A stretch of DNA of 64,000 nucleotides. It comes from Loxodes magnus. Lineage: Eukaryota > Ciliophora > Karyorelictea > Loxodida > Loxodidae. Under the pieces are notes generated by a model. That model saw only the letters and a list, made by a program, of their open reading frames with translations. It ran no database searches and was not told where the DNA came from. The stretch lies in contig CAMPDV010000424.1 in assembly GCA_946699065.1 (NCBI GenBank), forward strand, positions 124,001 to 188,000. The letters are read 5' to 3'. Made by a program: the position numbers and the translations under genes. Shown piece by piece: positions 1-11,823 of the stretch (positions are counted from its first letter, which is position 1; each line of letters opens with the position of its first letter).

Positions 1-1
1 C

Positions 2-106
2 GTTCTTTTCTTTAGTGATTAAGAGGTGTATCAAAGCCAGCAATTAGATGAAGGAACTCCAGGGGAACAATTTGCTATAGAGAGACTTAAATAATTGATG
101 TTTTGA
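2..106 (+). CDS. C-terminal tail of a gag-like retroelement protein (partial)
   Basis: Only the last ~34 codons lie in the window. With TAA/TAG read as Gln the frame gives a protein-like tail containing QLDEGTPGEQFAIERLKQL and ends at a TGA at 104-106. The other two frames read less well. The stop is followed directly by the GC-rich hairpin seen at the 3' end of the SINE-like repeats, as in the gag-like copy ending near 53.98 kb. That position, rather than sequence similarity, is why I call it the end of a gag-like element. No catalytic motif is visible. It could be the tail of any gene that acquired the hairpin. Confidence 0.4.
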
Positions 107-135
107 ACAATGCTGAGCACCGTTGAGGTGCTAAA
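95..135 (+). repeat. Solo 3'-terminal hairpin
   Basis: The sequence TGCTGAGCACCGTTGAGGTG at about 108-127 resembles the hairpin at 13,290-13,325 (AGCTGAGCATCGTCGAGGTA). It sits just downstream of the stop of the preceding coding tail. Degenerate copy. Confidence 0.5.
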
Positions 136-1825
136 TACTTTAATTAAAAAAATTTAATTTAATATCATTTCCTTATTTAGCAGTAAGATATTTAATAGTT
201 TTTTAATTTACTTGTAGTCAATATTTTTTAATATTAAATTTTAATTTCTTTTTTAATACATTTAGCGGCTATTTTACACCTTTTACTCTTCTGACATTTT
301 ATATTCACACATTATATAAAGAAAAAAAAATCCTATTTTTATAGATTTTCTAATTTACTTTTTATACACTTTTGTAAAAATCTTTTTGTCCCATTTCATA
401 TTTGATTAAATTAAATTAAATAGGATAAATTTAAAAATTATTAGTAAGACTTTTTTATAGAACAAAGATATTCTTCCATTAACAAATATAAACATAATAG
501 TTAAATGGATTCAAACTAATTTTATATTTATTTCGCAAAAATAAATGTTTATTTTAGCTATTTTATTCTATAGACATAAAATAAGAAGTTTTTCAATTTG
601 ATCCTATGATTATTTTATGAATTATTTTATTCAGAATAATTATTTTTAATAGATACCTTAAATATAACTAAGCTAAGTATGCTTTATTATCATTAAATTG
701 AATTATATCCAAAATTATTATTAAAAATGGTGTGCTTTAATCATATATTTTACTCTCATCTATAAATTTTTTATTACTAAGACAATAGTATGTTTAAGTG
801 CTTTTCGTTTAACTCTTTCAATTTACTAAATTCACTTACAATAAAAATCAATCAAAGAAATATAATCACTACTTACTTTTTTATATTTCTCTGCCTAAAA
901 ATAACTTAATATCTTAAAAATTGAGATAATTTAATTTACTTAGATTAATTTTTCCTTTAAAATCATTTAAAATTTAAATTTTTAGTAAGTTTATCAATTT
1001 CAAGATCTAATAATTTTTAATTATAGTGGTTTAAAATATCAATAGGTTAACTATTTTAAAGCTTATTTATTTCTTTATCACATCTTTTGACTTTCAATCT
1101 GATATACGTTTTTGCAAAAGTTATATAAAGCTTTAGATTTCTTTCGTCTTAATATGCTAATGTACTTCATCCCAGTTTATTTGAATTTTGATGTATTTAT
1201 GTTTTTCGTTTTTACTGTCATTGATTATAAAATTTCATGCTCTATATTTGATCTCTTCTATTCCATTTTCTTTCTAGCGCATAATAGAATTTTCATAGAA
1301 GAAAATCTGTTTTTTTAAACTGCAGATCTTTATTAATGCCCTATTTTCTTGCAGCACCAGTATCTCTTAAATCTCTTTTTTATTGAGCTAAAAGTATAAA
1401 TTTAAGGCTTAATGTTAAAGAATTACTTAAAATAGTTGAAGGTTAAGGTTAATTTTCTACTTCTTTCAGAGTTAAAAATCTACCGATCAGACAAGAGATT
1501 ATATTGTTTAATTCTAATTTAGCGTGCAAGGTTTAGTTTCTGGTCTTATTTAATTATTTTAAAATCACATATTAAGAAACTTTTTTAAGATTATCGATTA
1601 AGAGTTTTTCGATAATTTGATAAAAGCATCTTGACCTATATTTTCCATTTTTATTTATTTCATTTAATGCTCGGTTTTTATTTATAAAAATAGGAAACAG
1701 ATCTTATTAAAACTTCTTAATTTGAAATTTCTAACAAATTTGAAATCGAGAATTATGATTCTACCATTCATTTCATTTATATCATTAAGTTTATAGTTAA
1801 TATATCTTTTTTACGAAATCGTAAA
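136..1825. other. AT-rich gap, no gene recognised
   Basis: Low-complexity AT sequence. A T-rich stretch near 1,110-1,320 is open in the standard code but has no motif and no support under the reassigned code. I see no repeat family member here. Confidence 0.5.
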
Positions 1826-1829
1826 TAAT

Positions 1830-2569
1830 AGTTAAAACAAGTTTTGCAGTAGTTCATAACCGCTGCTCAAAGAAGTTTATAAATTTGTGAGAAGGTCGCT
1901 CTTAAATATTATAAAGTTTTCTTCTTTAAGGTCCTGTTTATTATAATCACAACAGTTGTTAATTTTCTTTTCTTCTATAGATTTATCTTTCTTGGTTACA
2001 ATAAAGTTGTTCTCTTTTTCTTTTTTTCCTAGATTCAATAATGTTTTTTTAATTTTAAGAATTTTCAGCAATTTCTATATAAATTTTATTAGCTACTACA
2101 GCAGTAGCAGCGTTTTCTTTTCCTCATTTTCATTTTTCACTGCTATTATTCATTTTTTTCTTTTTCTATTTCCATGTTTTTTAAGTTGGAAGTTAAGATT
2201 TTAACTTTAAAGAATTTTTTCAAGCTGTTAATTTAAATCCTATATCCTTTAGACTTGAGAGTTTGTCTGGCTCAGCTGTTCACGTTGATAGCTTTAGAGT
2301 GCGCTGATTTCTCTTTCCTGGTTGTTCAATCTTAGGTCAATAGAATCTTAGAGTCCCCCAGTCACTAATTCTATCAGCTTTGCGTTCTCCTTTCGAAGCT
2401 TTTTAATCTCTTCTTGGAGGTTAAGCACCACCTTTATAAGCTGTTCATAGCTTATCTATTGTTAGATATTGAATTCTGATACTTCTTGCTGTATAATTTC
2501 TTAAAAATCTTATTAAATTTCAATTTTTTATTCGAAGGAGAACTCATTCTTTTTCTCGGCTTTACTCAT
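1830..2569 (-). pseudogene. Gag-like zinc-knuckle protein, family 1, copy G1 (degenerate)
   Basis: Starts at ATG 2,569 with MSKAEKKNEFSFEQKIEI, then a Gln/Glu-rich coiled coil containing YEQLIKVVLNLQEEIKKL, which aligns with MEQLIKVVLNLQEEVKRL in copy G7. The knuckle at about 2,065-2,110 reads CYCCSSQQNLYRNCWKF, with Asn where the zinc-binding His should be. The Trp of NCWKF is TGA here and TGG in copy G9. At least one frameshift separates the coiled coil from the knuckle. The 3' part near 1,840 keeps the (G/S)xEYELL-type tail. Gag proteins of this kind bind element RNA; that role is inferred. It lies downstream of a membrane-protein gene on the same strand. Confidence 0.7.
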
Positions 2570-2704
2570 TTTTATTTGTTCCCTTCTGATTCTTCTTAAT
2601 TTTTCCAATCTAAATTTATTTAGTAAAAAACCCGGGCTTCATTTTTTTCTTTTTTACGAAATCATAAATAAAGATAAATTTAAGTCTATAAAGCATTGAA
2701 GTAA

Positions 2705-4258
2705 TCACATTCTACTTAAGCAAGTAAAATGAAATTAGTATTATAAATATACCTTTTAGTTAAAGTAAAATAGTATATACTTTTGATGATAATTTAACTT
2801 TTTTAATAAAAATTAAATCTTTTAGGATAAAGTTTCATTTTTTTGCAAATAGCTCAAGATTTCTTCCCAATGCTTGCTATTAAAATACTCATTGCTAACA
2901 GCATATTCAGCTAATAAAAGTAGTTCATCTCTAAAATAGCATCCCAATTTAGATGTAAAAATCCATGGTAATTCTGCCTTGGAGCTTTCTAAATGTAAAA
3001 GTACTCCATCTAAAAAAAATTATTTCATATTGGTTCATGTAATATTTTGCAGCATTGTATAGAAATTGTTCCTTTCACTCCCATCATATCAATTAGTTCA
3101 TTTAAACTTTCTTCTTCTTCAGTGTTTTTAATAAAATAACTGCTTATCCGGTTACAATCCGTATTATTGATAAAATTAATATAGTTCGGTTTAATTTTGT
3201 TGTAGCTACTATCATTTTTAAGTGAATGAAGATACATAGATTTCGTCAAATCCTATTCATTCGTTAGACTAAAATAATTATTCCATTTAATCTTTAATAT
3301 AAGCTATCTTAGCTTAATATGTTCAATTGAATTTTTCTGTAGAGTTTAGAAAAATATGAACAAAATCAGAAGCAAAGTAAGAAAAATAGTAAAAAAGAAG
3401 TCTATTACTAATGATTTGGTTTCTAAACTTATATGTTTTTCCATAATATCTATTTTCCCAAGTATGATAAAACTTGTAATCGTTTATTTTATGATAATAA
3501 TATCAAGCACAATTAAAAGTAATTGTGTCTGCATCAGTTTAAATTAAGAAGTCATTTGGCTTGAAGAAAAGTGGGATTCATAGTCTTTAATCTTATGATC
3601 AGGTGGCTCTTCTATTTTCTCATTTTTTAGGCAGTGGAATTGGATAGGAAAACGCTTTGAAATTTTAAGATTTTCAAAATGATAAGGTTTTTTATAATAT
3701 AGAAGAATTTCATTCTTGTGGTTGTCCTTACATGAAAAAAACTGGCTAATAACCACAAAGTCTATAGACAACTCCTGTAAACGGTATAAGATAGGAAAAT
3801 TCATCTGGAGTTGCAGAAAGAGTAACATATCTATTTTTAGGAAAAGTAGAATTTTTCCAAATTATTTATGTGTCAATTTGCTAACATTAAGGATTTGCAT
3901 CATACATTTCTAAAATCTACGAAGGTGAAAGTAATTTATCCTCACTTTGTTTTCAAAATCTTTATTATTCACCAAAAAATGCATCATAGTTAGATTAGTT
4001 AACTCTTTGATAAATTTTTTCTAATTCAACTAAATTTCTATTCTTATAAAATGCCTTTGTTTTAGCGTTCTATTTGGAAGAAGAATCATATTATAAATTT
4101 TTTTCTTAGGATTTTTATTAAAGCAAAAAAAATAAATTTGAAGACTACCCAAATTCTTTTTTTTAATTTTGAGTGAAATTTTAAAGCTGCGGCATTTTTT
4201 TAAAAGTCCAACTGTTTTCAAAATAAAAAAAATAAAAAACAGAAAGGTTAAAATAGGA
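2705..4258 (-). CDS. Predicted multi-pass membrane protein, unknown function
   Basis: From about 4,258 down to about 3,030 one frame runs roughly 400 codons without a single TGA, which is unusual here. It has hydrophobic segments near its start (PILTFLFFIFFIL), in the middle (QLLLIVLDIIIIKQ) and late (FFFTIFLTLLLILFIFF), with charged soluble stretches between. A well-formed C-terminal segment (ELPWIFTSKLGCYFRDELLL) continues in a frame one base away. The switch lies at or before an A8 run (3,012-3,019 on the plus strand). This could be an indel, a base-call error or an unrecognised intron ending in TTTTTTTTAG. No in-frame ATG is obvious at the 5' end, so the start is open. The first in-frame TGA after the last segment is at 2,705-2,707. 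No family recognised. Confidence 0.55.
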
Positions 4259-4439
4259 AAAAAAGAAAAAGAAAACTAGAGTTTTTTTCCAAGTTCTGAG
4301 TATCATGATAAAACTCAAAATTTAAATAATAAAAAAATTATGAAAAATTATAAAAACTCAGTTTACACTAGAAATAAAATTGAAATAAAAAAAGTTAAAA
4401 ATATAAATTAAATATTAACAAATTTAAGCATTTAAAAAT

Positions 4440-4775
4440 ACATTTATTTGAATGAATCTAATATTACTCAGCAAGATTACAACAGTAGTAATAAATATTT
4501 TTCAACTCCAGGGAGATTTATTAGCGAAAGTTTGTCTTCAACTTAAAATTAAGTAGAATTAAAAATTTTATTAGAGGAAATAGAATTAGCATTAGAACAT
4601 TAAAGAAATCAGATGAAGTTAGAATGCTTTCTTGACTCCTATTAAAAGCAAAAATTGATTTTTTTATTGTTTTCGTAGTGATTTTAATAATGATTAAAAA
4701 ACGTTAATTTATTTATTTTTTATTTATAAACATTTGAAATGAAAAAAATAAAAGGCAGCGAATATAAAATAATTT
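4440..4775 (+). pseudogene. Gag-like fragment, copy G18
   Basis: The frame beginning near 4,455 gives SNITQQDYNSSNKYFSTPGR followed by a Gln/Glu-rich helix (ELKILLEEIELALEHQRNQM). It stays coherent until a TGA near 4,680. At about 4,755 the DNA GGCAGCGAATATAAAATAAT matches the conserved 3' segment of family-1 copies (GSEYELL-type). No knuckle is visible between them, so this is a deleted remnant. Low-AT islands are absent. Confidence 0.35.
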
Positions 4776-5143
4776 AGTAAAAAGAGTGAAGAAAAAATGT
4801 ACTAATTAAATAAAAAGAAAAGGACAAAAGAAAAAAATTAAATGCAAACTTAAAAAATGATAAAATTGATTATTTTATTAAACTTTTTTATAAATTGGTA
4901 TAAAATATATAAATCTTATGATAAATATAAATGCTAAATCTATAATTTAATTCTAAACTTCTAAACTCATAAATTATATAATTTAAATTACTAATAAATA
5001 AAAATTCATAAATAAAAGCAAAAGTTAATAATTATTATAAAGCTGCATAAAATTGAGCTTGCTTGATTGAAAATAATTCTTTCTATTTAAAAATAAATTT
5101 AATTAATTAAATATGGTACTGAAAAAATGGAAAAAAACGGGGA

Positions 5144-6360
5144 ATGGAAACTTTAAATTCTAACCTAATAGATCAATCTTTAGTTTTAGTTAACTAACAA
5201 GAACCAATATTTCAAAAAAGATAAATCTACCTCTGTTAAGGATTGAGAAATACTGATCTTAGCAAACTGAAAAAACTTGAGAAATCTGATGAGCAAGATA
5301 TTATTAAGCTTTATTCCTTGCTTGAGAAAATTAATACAGAAATATAGATCCTAAAGGCGGAAAGCTAGCATCTTCGGTTTCTTTTGTAAGATAAGAAGAA
5401 TGAAAATCAAGGTTTGATAAGTTAAGTTTTGTTTTAAATTGAAGCCTTAATTTCAAAATTAATACTAATTAAAAATACATAGCAGCAAATCCATAGAAAA
5501 TGAAAAAAGTCAAATTATCAATTAAAAAAACTAATATCAAACAGATAAGATGGAAATTGAAAAAAATTTAAACAAAATGAAAATTTTACTTCAAACCCTT
5601 ACTAAAATCTTGTTTTTGTTGTCAGAAGATTGGAAATTTATGGAGGTAATATCAGAAGTGAAGAAGAATGCTTGGGCAGCACCGAAAAGAATTTGGAACA
5701 TCAAGGAGGTTATATTGTAACTGTTTTGGAGGTATTTACAGAAAAAGGCCGAAATTAGTTGATTCAAATGTGACATTACTTAAACAGAATCTTGATAATT
5801 GATAGTAACAAAATAAATAGTTCCAAAAGGACAATAATTACCTTAGAATTTATTTAGAGAAGCTGGAAAAAAATACAAGAAGATGGAATAACAATTCTAT
5901 GAGCTAATTGAAGAGAAAGAAGAGCTATATAAGTTTGAAATTTATTCAGATGAAGATTTATGCAATTGAGCAAGAATATTAAAACTTTTATCGTCTTTAA
6001 TTTGAGGAAAATTTCCTCTAATAAAGATGATCCTAACCTTTTTAGTTAAATTAGTTAATTAAGTAGGGTACCAAAATCCAAGTTATTGATTTGGCTAATT
6101 ATCTCCCTTTGGATTGCTTCGAGAGATGACGTGTCTATTTAATTATTCCAGGAAGATGGGTTCCGATAAAGTCTATTGGAATCTAATTTTTCGAAGTGTC
6201 TACATTGCATTATAGAGTCCATGATGGTTTGGCACTGCCAAAAGATTAAGCAGAGAAAATAAATCCTCAAACATATTTCTCTTGTAGATCTTATGCACTG
6301 TACTTAATGACTTCTGAAAGTCCAAATCTTGATACTTTAGAAAGTCAAATTTTTTAATCT
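5144..6360 (+). pseudogene. Gag-like zinc-knuckle protein, family 1, copy G2 (degenerate)
   Basis: ATG 5,144 opens METLNSNLIDQSLVLVNQQE, then a coiled coil (LKKLEKSDEQDIIKLYSLLE, ILKAESQHLRFLLQDK). A knuckle near 5,610 reads CFCCQKIGNLWRQYQK: both N-terminal cysteines are kept, while His has become Asn and the last Cys has become Tyr. About 35 residues later comes YCNCFGGIYRKRPK, the second family motif. A frameshift lies between the coiled coil and the knuckle. Beyond about 6,000 I cannot follow a clear frame, so the 3' limit is approximate. RNA-binding gag function is inferred from the knuckle; the copy looks inactive. Confidence 0.6.
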
Positions 6361-7160
6361 TAATCTTAAAAATTAAATTAAAATCAGCAAAAAAATATAT
6401 TAATTTTATAAAAAGTGGAATATTATTTTTTATATTAATAACGAAAGCATTACTTTAAAACTTTTAATTTAGTAAATATTTTTTAAATATTTTATTTGCT
6501 TTTTAACTTAAATATATTTGATTGAATTTTTTTAATATAAAATTCGCATTAAAAAAAGAAATTTAGAATACATTTTTTTTATGAAATCGAATTTTTATTC
6601 AAAATTTTTAGAAATTTATGAACTTAAAATAAAAAAAGCTAAACAGCATTAATTAATATAATAAAAGTTTTTTATACAAAACTGTAGCCATAAGAATCTT
6701 AAAAAATAAAATACTTGAAAAAGTACATTTTTATAAAGAAGAATTGAAGAATAAAGATTTTAATGTAAAATATTTATTATTACATATGAAATAGAACATT
6801 ACGCAAAATTTATTTAGATTACCAGATTTGATTACTTGGTTTTGCTTATAAATAAAATTATGATTGTCTTCTAACTCTAAACTGAACCTTACTGACATTT
6901 AAAATTTATTTTGAAAAATGTAAAAAAGTTATGGAATTAAAAAATTTATTCAAATCTCTTTGAAAAGCTTTTAAAATCTTAAAATTTTTTTTAATTAAAA
7001 TTAATTTTCAAACTTTTCTAAAGCATATCAAATTTTTCAATATAAAGTCAGTTCAACTGATAGTGAGGAAAGTATTTCAAATTATATAGGCATCAAGTTA
7101 AAATTGTATGAAAGTGATATTAATTATCTTGGTTTGCTTGAGCAGAATTAAGCTCTCAAC
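6361..7160. other. AT-rich gap
   Basis: Mostly A/T runs. From about 7,035 a frame continuous with the next gene reads well (SSTDSEESISNYIGIKLKLY), so that gene may start upstream of the chosen ATG. Confidence 0.35.
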
Positions 7161-7418
7161 ATGAAAATCATTTTTAATATTTTCTTGGTGTCTATAGCTG
7201 GGATATTATGCCAATCAGATTTTTTAAGCTAGGACTACCATGAGTAATGAAGACATGCTTTGCTAGCATTTATTTAAAATCCCTACCAAGCCAATTAATC
7301 TTTCAAATTCGTTTTCTTCAAGACTTAGATACAAACTGAAACTCCTCTAATATTTAGAGATATAACCAAATAAATCAAAAAATTACTCTTAACTTCTTTT
7401 GTTTTTTTAAATATTTGA
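7161..7418 (+). CDS. Small putative secreted protein
   Basis: ATG 7,161 begins MKIIFNIFLVSIAGILCQSD, a textbook signal peptide: short basic start, hydrophobic core, small residues before the likely cleavage site. With Gln/Trp reassignment the frame runs 85 residues to a TGA at 7,416-7,418. One internal TGA (HEQ-W-RHA) is read as Trp. The mature part is short and has no recognised domain. Upstream sequence is also open in this frame, so the signal peptide could instead be a transmembrane segment of a longer protein. No homologue was recognised. Confidence 0.35.
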
Positions 7419-7972
7419 GAATATTATATTAACTAATACCTTTCATTTTTTTAACCGAAATCGGTTAAAAAAATTATAATATTATTAAATTTTTATTATT
7501 ATAACTTTAATTTTATTTCGCTTAGATTATTTAAATTAACTTTTTTATTTTAATTGTTTCTTTATTTTTGCCGTTTATTTAAAATAATTACTATTTTTTA
7601 AATCTTAAACTATAATTTAAATATTATAAGAGAATTTTTTTTCTTTTTGGAGCATATAATTTCAAATACTCTATTTGAGAAAAATTTCTAAAAAGAAATG
7701 TTACAGTACATTATCTAGTCTATGATACAAAATTTCTTTACTTGTTCAAAATATGGAATTTGTCGATAATTATGCTTTTAAATTTCAAAAATATTTGATT
7801 ATTGCTCCTTCCAATAAATTACTTATTGAATATGATTTAAAGAAAAACAATTATAACTATATAAAATACTTTCTAATAGTTTTTAGAGTTGTGATTAGAT
7901 TTTTAGTGCTAAAATTAGATATCTAAGTTTAAAAAATTCTGCTTTATTATATAAATAAATGAATAAAGAGGA

Positions 7973-8378
7973 TTTTAGAGCGCATAGTACTTCGTTGGCG
8001 CGCAACTCTTTCAATATTAATATTTAATATTAAGAAAAAAAAATTTCATGCTTCTTGTTAAAATTCTTCTAGTTTAATGAGTTAAATCAGCTTCTCCAAA
8101 AGGGAATCTACTTATTAAACCCTATTCACAAATCTTGAATCAAATGTTCCAGTCTTATTGAATAAGGTCTAAATAAAAATAAGTTATTAAGCCATTAATT
8201 ATATGGCTCATTAGACAAATGTTCATGCTGCTAGGAGAACCCTCAGGTAAGTTAGACTTGTCTTTTCCGAGGTTATCCACCCTTCCTCGTGGTGGTATCT
8301 AGTGTGAAATTACTCGCAATTCAGTATAAACTGCACCAAATTACCTACTAATTCTCCTGACCTCAAACGACATCCATT
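7973..8378 (-). repeat. SINE-like repeat A, copy 1
   Basis: About 400 bp, reverse complement of the copies at 12.92 and 31.67 kb. The 5' end (high coordinates) has a TATA-rich run, ATGGATGTCG and a GC-richer structured half. The 3' end is the hairpin TTTAGAGCGCATAGTACTTC on the plus strand. Indels between copies break every frame, so it is non-coding. Confidence 0.8.
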
Positions 8379-8565
8379 TATATTATATATAGTATTTTTA
8401 GTTTCTGAATTAACTGTTTTATTTTCTTTTTTCTTGCTTAGTTTTTACTCTATTTCTTTATCTTTAAATCTATAGATATCTGATTGAATTTTATAAGATT
8501 AATACTCTTCATTTTCTTGATCCTCATTTCTATTTTTAAAATAACTAGGATAATTAGAATAAGAA

Positions 8566-8636
8566 GGTCAAGAAACTCAGTAGTAGAGCATTGGAATGCA
8601 GAACCAGAGCCGTGGATTCGAATTCCTCTTTGTCCT
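8566..8636 (+). tRNA. tRNA-Cys(GCA)-like gene, partly degenerate
   Basis: Acceptor GGTCAAG pairs with TTTGTCC (one mismatch, one wobble). The D arm is ACTCAGTAGTAGAGC. The anticodon loop is ATGCAGA with anticodon GCA, and the T loop contains TTCGAAT. The closing anticodon-stem pair is A-A and the T stem is imperfect, so this may be a pseudogene. T5 follows, as for a Pol III terminator. Two related loci are at 26,996 and 32,167. Confidence 0.65.
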
Positions 8637-8684
8637 TTTTATAAAATTTAAACTCGTTTATTTTATTTATAAACTAAATATACC

Positions 8685-9637
8685 TTTCTGATAGGGGAAT
8701 CTCAGTCCCTTACAAAGGACAGCAGTTCATGCTCCCTGCTGCTTGATATAATTTTTTTGGATTTCCAATTTTGGTCAGATTGGTAACTCAAGTTTCTTTT
8801 TTTCTCTTTCGCTTCAGGTATTGAATTATTCATATCTTACTTGATTTTATATATTGTACAGCTCAAGCTACAATACATTCTTTTCAATTTATCTTTTCTC
8901 GTTACTTCCTCTATTTCTTTTGAATTCAATTATTTTATTGCTTGTATTGAAAATTTAAGTACTTCCGATACAGGTGTTGTGAGCTTACGCAGTAAAAGAG
9001 TTTCTTTCTAATCTTTATCAGTTTCTTTTTCTAAGGTTATTCTTTATGTTCCACATCTATTGACATTGCTCATAGTTAATTTACTTTAATCTTGCTTTTA
9101 ATTATTTATTTTTTAATCCTATTTGCTCAAATAATCTTTCAGCTTGTTTAGACGCAATTTTTATAGTTCTAAACATTAAGGAATGCATCTATCTGGTTTT
9201 AATAATTTTCGATTTTGGATACATCCTGTTGATTTTTCTCTTCATGTTTTTCTGTATTCTTTTAGTTAAGTTGCTATGATTTTTCTATAGAGATTTACGA
9301 CCATTAGTGCCAACTGAATAATACTGATTTACTCAGTTCCAAAGTCGAAGCCTCGCACTTCCATATACATAGCAAATTTCTGCTGCTTGTGAGAATTTCC
9401 TTTTTGATGTCAGTGTTCTCAGTATACGTTATTTGGTAAGCTCTTATTTAGCTTTTAGTTTATCCCTTTTTTTGCTAAGTTGGACAATTTACCTTTTGTA
9501 ATTCTCGAAAAATTTTTCGAAGGCTTTAAAAGAAAGTTATATCTTTTAAAGAGTTGACATGCAGTGCAAATTGACATTTCTGATTTTTTTCTTCTTTTAG
9601 GAGATATCAAAAAAACCCTCTCTGAACCGTCAGGCAT
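8685..9637 (-). pseudogene. Gag-like protein, family 1, copy G3 (degenerate)
   Basis: ATG 9,637 gives MPDGSERVFLISPKRRKK, matching the basic N-terminus MEGFKRVSIPPPRRKRG of copy G9. A middle segment FGTEQISIIQLALMVVNLY matches the coiled-coil core of G7. The knuckle has decayed to YCVSSQHLYRKYLNF, and the second motif survives as RMYCSLSCTIYKIK. The C-terminus ends QNWKSKK...SREHELLSFVRDW, conserved with G9; its last Trp is TGA. Downstream lie two stem-loops (AGCAGCAGGGAGCATGAACT and GGGACTGAGATTCCCC). The gene is not intact, and its role is inferred from family resemblance. Confidence 0.65.
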
Positions 9638-10282
9638 TTTTTAATTTAATGAAGAAAAAACAATGATTTAATTATATGTTAATTAAGGAATTATTTATTT
9701 GTTTATAGCTATAAATGTAATATATGCAAGATTTTTCTTGATTATATTCAATATATAACTGAATGTGTTTTTTTATTGAATGTATGTTTAAAAAATATAT
9801 ATATATTATAGCTTAAATTTAATTAGCTTTAAAACCCCTAAATACTTATATTTGGATTATATTTATTTAGCAATTAGAAAGCTTTTTTTATGTACGATTT
9901 TTATTTTTCTTTTAGTTTGGATATTTTTTTCTCTAGTATGAGTAGTTTTTTTCGCCTGTCTTGATTATAAATATTGAGTTGAACTATTGAATTTTTGCAT
10001 AATATTTATTAATGAAAATGTATTTAAATTTATTCAAATTTAGTAATTAAATCTTTCCATTCAGTTTCTTAATCTAAAAATGCTACCCTCAGGATTAACA
10101 TACAACTTACTTATTTTATTTCAGATTTTTTAATCCACAGTTAATTGATCTTAAAGGATGTGTAATTGATCTTTTTCTTATCAAGTTTATTCGCTTAGAA
10201 CTTAAACTTTTATTTATAGTTATTAGACTAATATAAATTCATAAGGCTGAAAATTTTTAAAGTTCCTTAAAATAACCTAATA
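9638..10282. other. AT-rich gap
   Basis: Short T runs and an (AT)n patch near 9,798-9,808. No coding or structured element recognised. Confidence 0.4.
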
Positions 10283-10612
10283 TGATGCAAGTCACTTGGT
10301 AAGTAACTTAAAATCAAATATAAAAAGTAAAAATATGAGGATAGAAGGGAATTGTTTGAGGATTCCGGTAGTTCGCATTTGAACAAGCGGAGGTGCGCTG
10401 TTAATACTGAAAATGAACACTGTTTGGAAACTTTCAGCTTTATTGGCTAAGATATTAATTTCTGATCTCATCATTTCTATTCTTTTTTGAGAAAAGGAAA
10501 GTTTTTTATAGGTCGTATCTTAAAGAGAAAAAATGGAACCCTTATGTGGTTTCGATAAAGCAGAAAGACAAACCTATCTTAATTCAATTTTAAAGATAGA
10601 ATATAAAAATGA
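10283..10612 (+). CDS. Uncharacterised protein fragment
   Basis: The plus strand is purine-rich here. One frame reads KYEDRRELFEDSGSSHLNKR and then CLETFSFIGQDINFW, with one TGA as Trp, ending at TGA 10,610-10,612. About 110 codons are supported. No in-frame ATG was found upstream, so it is a partial gene, an exon or a remnant. The opposite strand is also open in the standard code, but I judge it a shadow because it is pyrimidine-rich. No domain recognised. Confidence 0.35.
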
Positions 10613-10779
10613 ACAGTTTTACTAATTTCTTCCTTTTTATTACAAATTTTAACTTAAAATAAACAGATTTGCTGCAATTTTCTATTTAAGTATTTTATTT
10701 TATATTTAAAATTGAATAAAAATAATAATAAAATTAAAAATTAACTCAGTTATTTACAATAAAATACAGAAACTATTCT

Positions 10780-11560
10780 ATCTTCAAAAAGTTAAAAAGC
10801 TTTGTTAATGTCTTAGTAGTCGGCCATCTGACCTATTCTTTCAGCTTGTCTCCATTAGTTTGTCTTGAGTTCCTTCTAGGCTTAGTTAGATGGTGTAGCA
10901 CTTCATTAATGCACCATCCTTTAATATTCTGAATAGTTTTCATCTTGCAAGTAGTCCTTATTATTTCTCCAAGGATTAAGATTTGAATTAAAGAATTTTT
11001 TTCTATAATTGTTTCCGCTTTATGTTGGATATATCCTAAATAGTTTTCTAAAAATATCTTATTTATTCTTTCTTTAAATTTCACTTAGTTAGTAGCAGTA
11101 TTTTCATTGGTGTTATTTATTGCACACGTAGCATTTTATTCTTCTTTTAACCTATTATTCCTGTAACACTTACTTAATTCAAATAGATTAGTTATTTTAA
11201 ATTAATGTTTACTGTTTATTTTAATTTGAGGCTTCATTTTCTATTTCCATAGGATCTGATTAATTCTGTTAAAACGAAAATGGCTTACCTGAATTTATTT
11301 TTAAATTTAAAGATTCTTTGTTCCAGTTTTTTTTTCTATTTCTTATGGTGATTAATATTGTTTCTCAAGTAAAGACTTTATTAATTTTTCTAATTTTTCT
11401 ACTTTATCATTGAGGTATCTGTTTTGAACATAAACTCTTTTAACGACTTAGATAATATTTCTATTTTAGTTTTGCTTCAGAAGTATTTTTAATTCTTGAT
11501 TTCCAAGTGGTTAATGTTCATCATATCAATCATATTTCTCCCTTTCACTCATTGTAATTA
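10780..11560 (-). pseudogene. Gag-like zinc-knuckle protein, copy G4
   Basis: Reading downstream on the minus strand: a polar linker (INSGKPFSFQQNQSDPMEIE), then RRIKCYVCNKQHQWKYC, a knuckle with three instead of four residues between the second Cys and His. The Trp before KYC is TGA. The C-terminal domain continues in the same frame (RKKFFNSNLNPWRNNKDYL, then WRQAERIGQMADYQDINKAF). The N-terminal coiled coil upstream of about 11,400 is unclear and probably frameshifted. It lies tail-to-tail with G5, whose start is only ~260 bp away. Confidence 0.5.
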
Positions 11561-11823
11561 TTTCGCTTTTTTATTTTTTTGTGAATTTTTCTGTTTAAAT
11601 ATTTTATTAAAAGTTCTGTTATTTCTTAGAAGCCATTTTATATTTCAATAAAGTAACTAAAAAAGGAATAAAGAAAAAGTAATATATTTTTAAGACTTTT
11701 GAATATATGAGATATCTAAGCTATTGTGAAAAAAAGCACTATCTATATCTAATTTTTGTAAAGTATTCTTTTTATTTAATTTATTGTATATTTGATATAA
11801 CTTTTATCTTAAGAATAAAAAAA

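Noticed and set aside
9798..9808. (AT)n patch as origin or regulatory element
   Set aside because: Expected by chance in DNA this AT-rich; no associated structure.
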